Assembly: GCA_039881145.1 (NCBI GenBank)
Contig: JAYKKI010000038.1
Location: forward strand, 3,173,001-3,237,000
DNA from: Druceiella hillmani
Lineage: Eukaryota > Arthropoda > Insecta > Lepidoptera > Hepialidae
DNA length: 64,000 nt
Reading direction: 5' to 3'
Shown here: positions 12,275 to 25,140 of the stretch, one piece after another
Layout: each line of letters opens with the position of its first letter
Position numbering within the stretch: position 1 is the stretch's first letter
The notes under the pieces: generated by a model
What the model saw: only the letters and a program-made list of their open reading frames with translations
Databases searched by the model: none
Told to the model about the DNA's origin: nothing
Translations under genes and position numbers: made by a program

Positions 12275-12994
12275 TTGTTATAGTAAAATTATTGATAAAT
12301 TTTATATTTTTGTGGTCAGTCTGTTTTCCCAGTGAGAAATGATGTAATATTTTATGTATTTATAGTTGTGGCTCAGAAACTATATTTCGGTTGGAACAAA
12401 CAATATAGTTTCCAAGTAACATTTTTGAGTTCAAATTTTAACAAAATAGTTTATTGATTTACTGATTCGATCAAGAAGGGCCCGAAGTATGAATTAATAT
12501 AAATTGCTAGTAGCCTCAAATTAAAATTAAAATTTGCTAAGAACTGTATAGAATATTATTTATTAACTTCATGCTTCATATAAGCAAAGAACTTGGCTCA
12601 CCATTGTTTTAAAATTTATACCTTGTATATATAAATGTATATAGTACAATAACTACTTAAAATATGTATGTATGTATTGAAAGTGTTATGTTCCATTTAT
12701 GCGTTAAGTTTAATTCTGTACAATTTAAGTTTTTATGCGAAATTAAGCATAATGTTTTCAAGTTGTATATTGTTATTGGTTGCGTAATTATTTCATTACC
12801 TGTGTTCAAGAATTTCTTGCATGTTAGAATGCTTTCTTGAATTAATTGCGGGGCAATGTTTTATACATTGTGTTAAGTTACATCAGAATGTTATTGTGTT
12901 TCACTGGCTATCAGTACTGATTATCTCTGTAAAACTTCATTATATTTCATATTCATTATGAGATATTTCAATACCAATTTGCAATATAGTGGCT

Positions 12995-13000
12995 AATAAA
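12995..13000 (+). terminator. Candidate Rheb polyadenylation signal AATAAA
   Basis: AATAAA within GTGGCTAATAAAGATT, about 720 bp after the Rheb stop. The 16-bp phrase is repeated exactly at 13239-13254 on the far side of fold-back element FB2, so a second AATAAA lies at 13245-13250. Which one is used cannot be told from sequence. Confidence 0.55.
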
Positions 13001-13004
13001 GATT

Positions 13005-13241
13005 GAATATATTTGGCGTTAATTTTGTAGAAATTCATTATTCACAATTAAATGAAACTACGTGATGTAGTATTATTTCTACTTTCTTTAATTTCTTTAC
13101 CACAACCTAGGTTTTCTTTGTATTACAACATCTTCAGGTGGGATATTAGCAAAGAATGGAAGATGTTGTAATACAACGAAACCTAGGTTGTGGTAAAGAA
13201 AGTAGAAATAATACTACATCACCTAGTTTCATTTAATTGTG
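13005..13241. mobile_element. Fold-back element FB2 with 16-bp flanking duplication
   Basis: It has a leader GAATATATTTGGCGTTAATT..., left arm 13043-13135 and right arm 13159-13241. The arms pair over about 83 bp, apart from a 9-bp extra piece in the left arm and a few mismatches, with a loop of about 23 bases. GTGGCTAATAAAGATT occurs immediately before (12989-13004) and at the right end (13239-13254), as expected of a target-site duplication; GTG may belong to either. The element resembles FB1 in Rheb intron 2. No coding capacity. Confidence 0.85.
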
Positions 13242-13254
13242 GCTAATAAAGATT

Positions 13255-15681
13255 ATATAAATGGTGTTCAAATGAAATATTTAAATTTTTTTTAATTTTC
13301 TGACTTCTGATTTAGCAATCTTTTATTAAAATATTCCATAATTATATGTGATACAAAAATTCAGTGTTTATAATATTTTTATGAATACTTACAGCATAAA
13401 GCAATATACTTGGAGTGAGGAAATAAAATAAGCTATATTGACATACAATTATTCAAATGAATATAGTGCTTGTTCAGCCCATTAGTAAGGAAGATGCCAG
13501 TATTTAATCTTTATGAATTAGAAGCAGCGGTTTTCTACATTTTGTTTAGTATGAGGAACATTTTGCTGTAAACATTCTATTACTTTTTACATTTTTCTAT
13601 CTTTGCTCTTTACAATTCTTTAGGCAGTTCTATGTTTAAAGGGTCAATGAAACATTATTTTAAGCTATACATATATTGTTAGTAATCTATTTTATACATT
13701 AAATTTTTTTATAAAGTATACAATTTTTTCAATTAAATTTTAAAATTGATAATTTGTTTTAATAGATCTGGAAAACAGTAAATACCTTAAATACATAACA
13801 CTTAAATAACATTTTGTTCTCGAATTATTTGTTTTCATATGAGCTGCCTGTATTGCCACAACAAGGAGCCCTTTTTGTAAGGAATCTACTGATGAGTTTT
13901 TTATTCATTCATAAATCTGAATGTAGTCATAAATTATGCCTATTTGATAATTTCAGAATTACATTAGTTTGAAGAGTCAATACATGCTAGTATTGTCGAT
14001 GTAAATATCTGCAGTAAGACAAATGGGAATGTGTTCTTATAGTACATAGTAAATAAATTAAAGATAGTTTAGCAAATAAGACAATGACAAAATTATTTAT
14101 GTTAGACAACATTAGTTTAGTAAAGTATTTATAGAAATATTGGGTAGGGAAAGGGAAACCATAAAACAAAATATCTTTAAGTTATTTCAGGGAAGTCTGA
14201 AAATGGTCATCCTACAACCAACCCAAATGTAATTATAACATATTATATTCTTTCTGCTAGTTTACAAGTATGCGTGGTAGAAAAAGCGAACAACCTGCAT
14301 TTGATTAATATATTGTAAGGTGTCCACAAGATGAGACCAAATATAATATTATCATGTGAGCATAGTTATCAATCAGAATGTTATAGCATGTAAAACATAA
14401 CATTTGTTTACATTGAATTCAAGACGAAACAGCAAAACTTCTGTTAATTGTATCAGCTTTATATCACAAACAAATTTATTAGATGTAGGGTTCTGTACCA
14501 ATACTGAGTGTAGATTCTGCAATTATTTAAATTCACATAGCCAAATGGCTATACTTACATCACCGTTTTTATGTTAGGAAAATTCCTAAATACTCTTTCG
14601 AATGTAGCCATTGAATTATTTCTGAATTGATAAAATTATTTTCATGGATACAAATTACTTCTACTTTTATATGTCTAATTCTTAAAGCTGACACCTAAAT
14701 CCACAAACAGCTCTATATGGCATTGACCAACAACTGACCTTTCTTAGAGCTTTATTTATAATGTACCTGTTTATAATTGCCAAAATTATGAAACAAAACC
14801 TGTGCTCAGTTATTATAAGAATATTATTGTTTAGAGCGCTTTTGTATTATTGTAGCAATAACAACTAAGCCTTAGTAAAGCTGTTATGTGTCGATTGCTT
14901 TACTGTAATTCAATTTTCTGATACATATCCTATACTTTATTTGACAAAACTGCCATTATTGGACAAATTATTTTCATTAAAATATTAATTTCAAAGGAAC
15001 ACCGAACAGGAACCCAACCGCAATAAAATAAAGTGATCACCACTAAGTCACAACTACATTAAATTGTTATTTTATCGATTTCTGAATTTTCAGTAGTGTG
15101 CTGTCTGTAGATGTTAAATTGCTTACTCAATAATTGATTAATAATTTATTAAACACCAATATTTAAATAATAATGTAATGAATGAAGCCAAAGTGTCCAG
15201 TGTACATATCAAAGAGCAAAATTGCCATAGATTAAAACATAGTTATACTCTTAGATTATGAATTTTTTTAATATGTTCTCGAAAGGAATGACATCTAAAA
15301 CTATGAATATTATATATGTAGATTTCAATTATGCGTACAAATTTATTGAAATGAAAACACATTTGAGGCATCTGCACTATCTGAACCTACTTTTTTGAAT
15401 GAACATCTGCTTTCAATACTTATAAAAATTGTAATTTATGTTCAAAAACGTAGGTATGGCTAGGTGGTCATTCCACCTAAATTTGATAGCATGCTACTGT
15501 AAAATACCTATATTACTTTGCACCCATACATTTTGTTCATATTCATTATTAATGTTGATGTCGTTGATGCTGCTAATGTCATTGCAATTGTGAAAACTTT
15601 CTTGTATTATACGGTAATATTATTAGATGAAATATAAAAATAATTTCGAATCTTTGCAATTGGTGATTTTTTTGTCACATA
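13255..15681. other. AT-rich intergenic sequence, no gene seen
   Basis: No recognisable coding segment, RNA gene or terminal repeat. A 60-codon open frame at 13987-14169 (minus) has no family resemblance and is likely chance. Confidence 0.5.
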
Positions 15682-16972
15682 CGAGGGGGCGTATTTAAGT
15701 TCGTGGAATGGAGGATAAGGAATGAGAATAAAAATACAAAATTATTTTTCTTTTTCAATATATTCACCTGCTACCCTAATACATTTTTCAGATCTTTCAA
15801 TTAGCTTATGTATATCTACATAAAAAAATTTTTCGTCTTTGCCCGAAAAATAAGCTGAAACTGCGTCCTTCACTTCTTCATCGCTTGAAAACTTCTTTCC
15901 ACAAAGTTTTTTTTTAAGGTTTGGGAACAAATAACAATCACTGGGAGCCAGGCCAGGACTGTAGGGTGGGTGTTCCCAAATATCGAAGCTCACCTTGTGC
16001 AGGGCGGCCAGCACCACGCGGCTCGTGTGAACAGGCGCGTTGTCGTGCAAAAGCAGGACATCTTTGGCCAATTTTCCCCTTCTTCTTTCTTTGACTGCTT
16101 CTTTTAACCTCTCTAGAATTAACGCATAGTATTCTCCGGTTATGGAAACATCTTTATCTTAATAATCCGTCAACAGAATCCCTTCTGAATCCCAAAAGAC
16201 TGTCGCCATGATTTTTTCAGCCGACTGTGACACCTTAAACTTCTTGGGTGGTGGTGTGCCTTTTTTGTGCCACTGCATTGATGCTTGTTTGGACTCATGT
16301 TCGTAATGATGAACCCAAGTTTCGTCTTCAATCACAATTCGACTTAATAGTATATCCTTGTCTTCACTACAGAGGTCCAAAAACGCACGAGAACACTCCA
16401 CGCGGTGTTGTTTTTGAGGCGGTGTGAGCATTCTCGGCACCCATCTTGCGGCTGACCTTTGTCATATCAAGATGATCATGGAGAATTTTAAAAATTGTTG
16501 TATCCGATACTCCAACCATCTATGCAAGCTGTGTTTCTTCTTTAGTCTGGCATCTTCCAATACTAATTTTTCAGCTTTTTCAATAATTTCCGGAGTAGTA
16601 ATTTCGATCGGCCGACCAGGACGTGGGTCGTCTTCAAGTGAGTCTCTACCCTATTTAAAGAGACTATGCCACTTGTAAACCATGGTTTTACCCGGGCAAG
16701 AGTCCTATTAAACGGATGCCATCTCTTTAAGTATGGTTTGAACCGACTTTCCTTGCTTGGTAAGGAACTTTATAAAGACGCGGTACTCGATTTTTTCCAT
16801 AGTTCAGACATTCTTCCAGATTGAGTTGTTTGTTCGACGATACTTCAAAGATTAACAATGATAAAACTTGGTATTTATACTAATAATGACTTACTTAACA
16901 AGCCATCATTCCGTTAATCACTTTTAATAATGGCCTACCTTTCCATTCCGTGAACTTAAAAACGCCCCCTCG
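15682..16972 (-). mobile_element. Complete mariner element with terminal inverted repeats and TA duplication
   Basis: The 1,291-bp element is flanked by TA on both sides (15680-15681 and 16973-16974). The ends are inverted copies: CGAGGGGGCGTATTTAAGTT at the left and CGAGGGGGCGTTTTTAAGTT read from the right, matching at 28 of the first 31 positions. It encloses one transposase reading frame on the minus strand. This is the structure expected of a mariner inserted by its own transposase. Confidence 0.95.
15742..16800 (-). pseudogene. Mariner transposase, broken, DD34D catalytic triad still present
   Basis: Starts at 16800 with MEKIEYRVFIKFLTKQGKSV and ends EYIEKEK at 15742, spanning 353 codons, the normal mariner size. 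The N-terminal third has in-frame stops and a frameshift. From 16440 on, the frame continues through WVPRML, VIEDETWVHHYEHE, VFWDSEGILLTDY, a single TAA, then SITGEYYALILERLKEA, LLLHDNAPVHTS and YSPGLAPSDCYLFPNLK. The second and third catalytic Asp are separated by exactly 34 residues (DD34D). The C-terminal two thirds is therefore intact apart from one nonsense codon. The protein would bind the terminal repeats and cut and paste the element. This copy cannot make a full product. Confidence 0.93.
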
Positions 16973-16974
16973 TA

Positions 16975-18685
16975 TGAAAGAAGGATTTTTCTGCTCTCGT
17001 TAAGGAAATTATAAGAACATTCTTTTGTATATAATTTCTTGAGAGAAAAACTTTCTCTCGAAACAAAATCTTTATTCATTTTATATTATATATACACGTA
17101 TATGATAATGCTTTTATTCATGGCTTTGCTAAATACAGAACAATTTTAAGCCATTATTACATAATACAATACAATGTTTGCCGTTTAATTAAATGTAACC
17201 AACTGAATGGTTTGGATACATTTTAATTTCCTATCATTGGCCAAAATATTATAGTTATATTAACAAGTGCCTCCTGAATTTAAATTTTTGATTATTATAA
17301 TGTAATATAAAAATAAAGGAATTATTGGAGTCAGAAAAAAATGTTTTCCTACTTAAGATGAAAATAGAAATACTTCATTTTTTATAGCTTGGCGAAACAT
17401 TCGCATCCATATAGCATTATTTTAATATTAATGTGTCATTTATTTGAACTATGAAATAATCGGAATACAACACCAGAAATCTACACCTTTTACCTCGCTA
17501 ACATATATAACACATATCAAAATGTAAGAGTACTTATGTACATTTCAAGAATCTGACAGTGATTACCACGTTCGGAATTTCATGAACCAGATGGCTTTTT
17601 AACAAGTTCTAAGTGCGAAGATTGTTATATAATATCTGAATAGATGGCGAAACGGCATCTATAAACATTAGTGCAACCATAGAACATAAAGCAGTATTTT
17701 TAAAATCAACTTTTGAGACTGGATACAAATCAGAATTTTTAATGCTGTAAAACAAGCTTATTATGCCAAAATCAAAAGTGCACACTTGAATTTTAGGCAA
17801 GGTATAGTTACAGCTCTTTGTTCTGATGCATCAGGATATCCTTTGATTAAACCTCTTTTAATTTACAAGTCATAAAACTGAGCTCCCAAAAATGAAACAA
17901 AACTGATATATTCATTTTTTGGCGTGCAACCAAAAAAGTTTGAGTTACATTTGTTATTTTTTCACAGCTTAAAAAAGTTTTTGTTTGTAAAATTAAAACT
18001 TATTATTGATCCATATATGGAAAGGAAGATTAATTGAAAAAAAAATGTAGAGGCTATATCAGTAAATTGATCCAAATTATAAGAATGAATGAAAATAGCA
18101 TGTCAGAAAAAATGTACAGCATTTTTTAAGTCAATACCTAAACTATTTTAAGTTGTGTTATGTGAAAGATTTATTAATTAAAATTATTTTTATACAAAAT
18201 TGATGTTCCTTTTCACATATATATATATGTATATGTATATATATAATTTTTATATATACACACACACACATAAATTGTGCATTTTAGTGAAACATATATC
18301 CCACAAATGCACTGGTAATTATGCTATTAATATTTTTTTCTTAAGAAACGGTTTTTCAAAAGGTATTCTTTAAATTTATTTCTTTGTTGTCATTTTGAAA
18401 TATCATGTTGATGATCATGACGCGTCATGATATGGCACATTCTGCACATCATTCTCGTAGATGGTGGTATAGATACCGCCTGTTGTTAAATAATTTTTAT
18501 CAATATATTACACAGTTCAACGACTCATTCACACATCCTTGTGACATTTTGTTGGCTTGTTCAGGTTTCCAGCAGTGGGATTATTTAGACAACTTTCCCT
18601 TTCTCAACATCTATTCTTAAAGGTCAATATTTCATGGAAGATACAAAGGTATTCACACATTTTAAATCGCAATACTGCAGAAAAT
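16975..18685. other. No gene seen; short (TA)n near 18218-18265
   Basis: AT-rich sequence. An open frame at 17609-17800 (minus) has a somewhat protein-like composition but I recognise no family. A small TA/CA microsatellite occurs at about 18218-18268. Nothing else is supportable. Confidence 0.45.
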
Positions 18686-18783
18686 AATTATCGAACCTTT
18701 TTCTCTGTCTACTCAGTAAGGACTTTAGTGTAATCCAACATGGATGTTATTGAGTATAATACTTGAGTGTAAAAGCGTGGGGC
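18686..18783 (+). repeat. Dispersed repeat T, copy 1
   Basis: About 97 bp, recurring at 25601-25696 in the same orientation. Shared phrases are TTTTCTCTGTC, TTCAGTAAGGA or ACTCAGTAAGGA, TTTAGTGTAA, TTATTGAGTA and TTGAGTGTAA. Family unknown. Confidence 0.65.
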
Positions 18784-18965
18784 GCTTTGTTTTGAAAATT
18801 TCCATTTTGTACCATAAAGTTGTTTTACTCTGCTAGGTAACACGAACTTAGCGTGGAATCTGTTTTGAAGATTGAGTTTTTTTTTTCATTGAGGTTGAAC
18901 ATTTCGAGAACGGTATTAGATATGAAAACAATTTATTTATTACAATTGTTTAATACCAACTTAAT

Positions 18966-18967
<2 letters not shown>

Positions 18968-19030
<63 letters not shown>

Positions 19031-19075
19031 ATATGTATATATGTATATATATATATATGTATATATATAAATAAG
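18968..19075. repeat. (TA)n and (TATG)n microsatellite
   Basis: Uninterrupted TA tract followed by imperfect TATG and TATA. Ile-Tyr open frames over it are artefacts. Confidence 0.95.
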
Positions 19076-19479
19076 TAGTTACATATATATAAATTTAAGA
19101 AAAACACATACAGATCTGCTCTGCTGATATTTAAAAACTCTTTAAACAGAGGTTGGTAAAATATTAATCACTGAAAAATAATTTTGATAGTATTATTGTA
19201 AATTTATTTTTATTTTTATATTTTTCCACTTGTACCGAGTATATACAGGCTGTATAAGTATTTTCTCACTAGGGTACAGAATTGCAATCGAAAATAAAAA
19301 AAGCTAAACATTAAAGATTATTAACAATTTTATATCATACATCATATAGAACGAAACTGTTCAAGAAAAAAAACAGTTTTAATGATAAATGTTGACAATT
19401 AATATTCCAAGTCAATTGAATGTTTCATGCTTTATTATAATCATATATAAATAAATATAAAAATATAATATTGCATATT

Positions 19480-21000
19480 TAAATCTTCGGTATATAAATC
19501 TTTTAACAAATCCGATTCTATTGAGATGATAGTAAGATGACTGTCAGTTTTGCACTATGGGTGCCCTTGAATAATTTTTATTATTTTAAGTTTAGAAAAA
19601 TAATATATTGCTCTAGCAACAAAATCTGACATTGTTAATAAAATGTGATGTACGCTCATATTTTGAAAAGCATTTATCAAATTGTTAACTGTTATGTTTA
19701 AAATTGCTTCTGGAGACATAATAACTTTTCTTTAAACAATTTGTAAATATTGCAATTCTTTGATAAATTTAAATCCATTTGTTGTAGGTCATCTATTGTG
19801 AGTTCTATCATATATTTTTACTTTTTGATATAATTCAAATTGTTCTTTTTAGAATGAGAAGAAACTGTGTGGGATCGTTCATTGACTTATAATTATAGTT
19901 TCGTCTTTCATCAATTTATCGTGACGTTCATAGTCAATGTGTTTTTTATTTTTTTTAGATTTCCTTGTCTTTTGAACTAAAGTTCTATGTGTAACCTCGT
20001 AATTTCATTAGACTCAATCAATAATTCAAAAAGCGTTTATCGGAGTGATATGTTTTCAAAAATATAATTAGATTATTTAAATGAGTACAACATTAAACAT
20101 CTCAATTTGGTTTTTGTATATGTTTAGTAGTAATATTAACTTTACTTCAAATATTATACTACTAAAAAGACGCAAATGAAGTCAAATTTTGCAATTTTTT
20201 TCCAAGAATATAACCAAATTCTTAACATTATTTGCAAAATTTTCTTCGTTTAATTTAATCAGATCATCGTAAACCTCTCCAAGCTAATACTTTCCAATGA
20301 AAGTTTTAAAGTAAAATTTGTAGAATTATTTTATTTTGCAGCGTTATTAATCACTAAGTTTAGGTTATAATTGCAATAAGGATTACAAAAAACTCGCAGA
20401 TTTAAACCCAAAATAATATTTGTCCCCATACCATAACCATGAACATCCCAATGCTACAAATAGATAATATTTAACCCTTCTATCATTGGCGCCAACACAA
20501 GAAATTTTGTTAAATCCTCCGATAGTATCATCTATAGGACAAAATTACAAATATTATTCTTCTTTGCTTTTCAAGTGAACATATCTTGTGCCAACTTAAT
20601 TTTTATTCTTGGCTATTAGTCAGGAGTGCATTGTAATAATCTTGAAAAATATTTTGCCTTTTTAGTTCTATATTTTTGCATTCATAATTTCACCTATCAA
20701 ACCAATTGCGTCGTCTTGTTACTAATTCTTTGAAATCCTGTTCAGCTAAAAAGTAAATCATGTAGCAAATTCTTTCTATAATGGCTGACTATATTTAGTT
20801 TGTCTGATTACGTTTTCAATTTTGGAATAAATTATTTCATTTTGAATAAAAAGGTTGAAAAAATCTAACAATTTCAGAACATTTTCTATATCTTTCCTGT
20901 TGTTTTCATCAATGTTTAAAGTTCATTTAAATGCTAGCAATGATTGTACCCAGACTCTTCACTAAGGTTTTTTCAAAAAAACTCTGTATTTTTCTTTGTT
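19480..21000 (-). pseudogene. Decayed hAT-family (DUF4371/TTF-type) transposase remnant
   Basis: No open frame survives. Minus-strand reading in mixed frames gives, in the right order for this family, AKYFSRLLQCTPD (about 20590-20650), a degenerate GQGYDNG...GCHNLNLV equivalent (HGYGMGTNIILGL, then NPYCNYNLNLVINNAAK; about 20345-20450) and a C-terminal dimerisation-like end with FSKLKIIK and LTIISIESDLLKDL (about 19490-19610). These are the landmark blocks of DUF4371 hAT transposases. Boundaries and terminal repeats are not visible, and many stops and indels show it is old. Confidence 0.6.
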
Positions 21001-22811
21001 TCATGGAATTCTAAAGAAATAAATGTTCAATAACTTACATCTCAAACTATTTCTCACATAAATAAGGTTTTTATTTGGATAAAGTAGAGCCACTTTCCAC
21101 TAATTGTGAAATGTTATTTGGACATAATATTTTTGGCCACATTATGGAATCTTCATAAACTTGACTTATAGTTTCTATCATGGGAATTTTTGAAGTTGTT
21201 TATTCCTTATTATCACTGGAACTTGCAAATAGACGGTATGCTTTCCAGGATATGACTGTGTTGTCTGCTGTTTTTAAGAAGGAGATTAACGTTTTTGGCT
21301 ATTTGCTATTTTAAATGAAACATTGAAGAATTAATTATAATGGTGCTTTACAGCCATCATACTTGAAGTTTTACAGCCATTGTTTGTTCGCAGTCAAGCT
21401 CAAACATGAATAAAATCAGGTTTCTATTTGAGTCTGCATAATCCATATTACCATAATTTATGTCAGGTAGTCTATGAAATGGATAAAATAACATGAAAAG
21501 ATATAATTTGAGAGAAGTAATTCAATTTCCTCAATAAATAACACCACTAAGTAGTTAAATAAAGGATATATGCAATTCCTTGTCTTTTTTCTGTCTATAC
21601 ATTTCATGTTATGTACATAATACAATTTTCCCCGTATATGGTGGCGGGTTTGTATACATACATTATCATCAAGAATATTTTATGTTAATATATAATAGAA
21701 TGACTGAATATTGGCATTCACAAATATGAAATGTTTTATTATATTAAAATGAAATGGAAATATCTTGTTTATTATTTGAAACTTGCGCTTCAAATGTTTG
21801 TGAAAATTGTGAATTAGAAAACAGTTTTAATATTTTTTGTTAAAATCAGTAAAGTTGTACAACTATCTGTAATTTTTAATTAGGAATATTTATGACCTGA
21901 TATTCTGTGTATGAGTTTTAATGTAGTTTGTATGTGGAATATGTTACTGAGCATTCATCTGAAACCTGTTGGAATTTGGTTAAAGTTAGTTAATGGTGTA
22001 TATATTAATCTGATGTTAGTTTTATTTTGCAAATATATACAACATGTATTGCATATAGACAATCATTTCTACTTTGGAAGTACTAAGTTGAACAAGTGTA
22101 GTGTGGTTGATTCTAAATTTTAATTTTTTGAGAAACACACTTCTTAAGTTGGGATATCATAGTAAAAATAGCTTTAATTTTTTATACCTGACTATCAATT
22201 TTAGGAAGTGTGTCTTTGGTTGTACAAGAGAGCATTCTAGTATAAATATGCAATGTTAATAGTCGATGGGTCACAGATGTATTAATTGTAAATGACGTTA
22301 TGACAAACTATCTCAGTACAACTTTTTAAAATGATAATTAAATGTGTTCTTAATCAGCTTTTTTAACCTATTTTATGGCATGCATTAAGTCATATCAAAA
22401 TGTTACCTATGTCATCAAAAAATGGTTACAATTGTTAGCTAGCAGTTGCTATGGACAAAATCTAGGTTTTGAGTGATGTTTTGAATATTAAAGGAAATGA
22501 ATTGCCAAAATGTATCTACAATTAAACAAAAAGGTGACTAGTTGTATATGACTGTACATTTATTATATTTTATTAAGTTAAATAAGATAATTAATATATT
22601 GATTTTTACAAGTATTTAGTTTGTTTCATTGAATATTATATTTGTAAAGGTAATCCTGGAAATTTGGTAAATTATTAATATAAATAACTAAAATAAAGTC
22701 AATTATGAAATGTTTCTTCATAAAAATTTAAAAATTAATCAATAAAAAGTGATTTGTGAATTAAACTGACATTAAGACACCATTGATCTGAAGTTGTGCT
22801 GAGTAATTTGG
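21001..22811. other. No gene seen
   Basis: AT-rich sequence, possibly including the unrecognisable N-terminal part of the preceding transposase remnant. Open frames at 21911-22123 have no family resemblance. Confidence 0.4.
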
Positions 22812-22868
22812 TATTTATTGACCCATTAGTATCAACTCGACAAGTTGATACTAATGGGTCAATAAATA
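22812..22868. repeat. Perfect 26-bp hairpin
   Basis: Arms 22812-22837 and 22843-22868 are exact complements (core ACCCATTAGTATCAACT) with a 5-base loop. Non-coding. Confidence 0.92.
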
Positions 22869-24024
22869 AATACATGTTTTTATAAGTTCACATGCTATCT
22901 ATAGACACATACTATCTATAGTCTCGAAAGCGAATCTCTAATTATTTTTTATATTATTTTATGCCCACAAAAGATATACATTTACATTTTACTGTTTTCA
23001 AAGCTGATTTTTTTCAGAAATAGTGCGATGCTCAAACTTGGCATAGTAATACATCTTATCAAGCCACATATTGTGCACTTATCTCACATCACAAACTTTT
23101 TTACAATATTCATGTGACAATTAAAGAGAAAGTAAAAAAAAATTTCTCAAAAAAATGTTTTTTTCTCATTTTATATATCATGTGGAATTTGAATTTGAAA
23201 AAGTTTGTTATGAGGAATACAAAAATTAATTTTTCACTTTTGAAATTGCATATTAAAAGGATATTCTAAATAAAATTCATTCCAACCAATTATACCCGAA
23301 ATAATTGAACCAAAAATAATAAAAAAGGGTTATTTAAATCTGACTATAAGATTATAGGAAAACTACAGCCATTATCCTAGATCTTATAATTTTTGAAATA
23401 TGGTCTTTTTATGCCTGACATTTACATTGCAATATATTTAGATTGTGAAAAATTAATACTTGTACATAGTTTTGTAGAAATACTATGCACACTCAAATAT
23501 CTAAGTGCCGAAATATGTACGCAACCCTCGTTGTGCGAGTTTTATTTGTGCTTGACAGGATTTTATTTTAATGCAACTTAAGAAAGTTGTGATAAATTTT
23601 GGTCTTAAACTTATATTAGTATAGATTTTAGAAGCAGGTAAGTGAGTGTGTAAATGAGATGCTGAAAAAAAGCAAAAGTGTACACCTTAGAAGATCACTA
23701 TATCGTCAAATAAAACTTGTTATATATTGCAAAAGTAACTGAATAAAAATAAAATGTTTTTGAAATATATCATAAATATGAAACCCAACAACAAATTATT
23801 ATTAAATGTCATGGAATCAACTTGAGAATTTTGAAAAAGATTTCAAAAAGTCTTGCAGCGTTTTATTTCTAATAGATTTCACACTAACTGGAATCTATAA
23901 ATATATATTAATTTTTCTTAAGAACCAAAGAGTGTAGTTGTATACTCTTGCTATTTCATCGGATTTTTTGCAGAAATGATGTTATTTAGGCCACCATAAA
24001 ATAGGAAATTTTTAACAATTTTTC
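22869..24024. other. No gene seen
   Basis: AT-rich sequence. The 62-codon open frame at 23393-23581 has no recognisable feature. Confidence 0.4.
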
Positions 24025-24064
24025 TATACCTCCACCATACCAGAAACGGTATGGTGGAGGTATA
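24025..24064. repeat. Perfect 17-bp hairpin
   Basis: TATACCTCCACCATACC, loop AGAAAC, exact complement. It is followed by a purine/pyrimidine alternating GT/CA-rich stretch (about 24095-24185). Confidence 0.92.
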
Positions 24065-24359
24065 ACTAAACTTGTTACATATCAGAAATGGAAATATATA
24101 CGCACGCATACACATTTATGTGTGGGTGTGCGAGTGCGCCTGCGCGACACGGAGTCGTGTGCGTGCGGGTGTATGTATGTGTGGATATAATTTCCACCGT
24201 TGATAAAGATCAGTTTTTTGACGAAACGTTCTCAAATTTGGTAGCAAACAGATCTTGGATAAATTAGTTTATAAGCTAGTGTTTAGTTTTACACTGCAAA
24301 TTTAAAAAAATCGTAACTTTTGCATTCTTTATCATGATATAAAGTAATAGTTAATCTTC

Positions 24360-25140
24360 CGACGAACACCAAATGTTTTCGAAAATTCGGCGAGCGAAAG
24401 GCGGGCCGATTATGAAACGAGGCATACAAACGGTGCGCTGACTTTTAGAGGCGGTGTAAGACGTCTAGCAACTAACAAGTGCAGGTACAATTGCGGGGGA
24501 GAAGTAAATTTGCAGCGGTTCCGCGTTTAGTAATAGAATATGCGAAACTAAATTTCATGCACTATTCATTGTTGTATAATCATGAAACTCGGCAATTTTA
24601 TGTAGTTCTAATGACAATACAATATTTTCAAACAATATTTTTTTTTATTCTTAAAACAGAAAAGACTAAAACAATAAGGGAATTTTGAAGTGATATGTCT
24701 TATGCGGCGAGTTGATAATCGACAAGTGGAGGAGAATTGAGAGTAAAATTTTAAGGTCGTGTCACGTAAGTACATTTCGTTACATAAGAGAGTACGTGCA
24801 TTTCGTTACATAAGAGAGAAGAATGATAAAACGTAGAGAGAAAGAGAACTATATATTCCGATGCCATGAAAGTGAAGCAAAAGGGAGTGACGTATACACA
24901 ACGATAGAAAGCGATTGAATAAGATAGAGTCGCGGATGCGCGCGTTGTAAATGTACGCCTCAGTTGTTACATATGAACAGCTCAGGTACCACGCATACGT
25001 TGCGTAATTAATATTTAATTCGATGTATATATCTTGTTCTCAAGCACGTTTGCAACTTTGAAGTGTAGGCATGCGTAAGTGTATATGTTTTTCAACATTG
25101 AGTAATATTTATAGTCTCTCTCTCTCTCGTTGTCGTTTTA
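24360..25140. other. Less AT-rich unassigned segment with a short tandem duplication
   Basis: Base composition rises in G+C relative to neighbours (for example CGGCGAGCGAAAGGCGGGCC near 24390 and GATGCGCGCGTTG near 24935). A unit containing CATTTCGTTACATAAGAGAG is repeated twice at about 24771-24821. It may be the end region of an unrecognised element. No coding sequence seen. Confidence 0.4.

Noticed and set aside
17609..17800. 63-codon open frame with protein-like composition
   Set aside because: No recognisable motif or neighbours that would support a gene.
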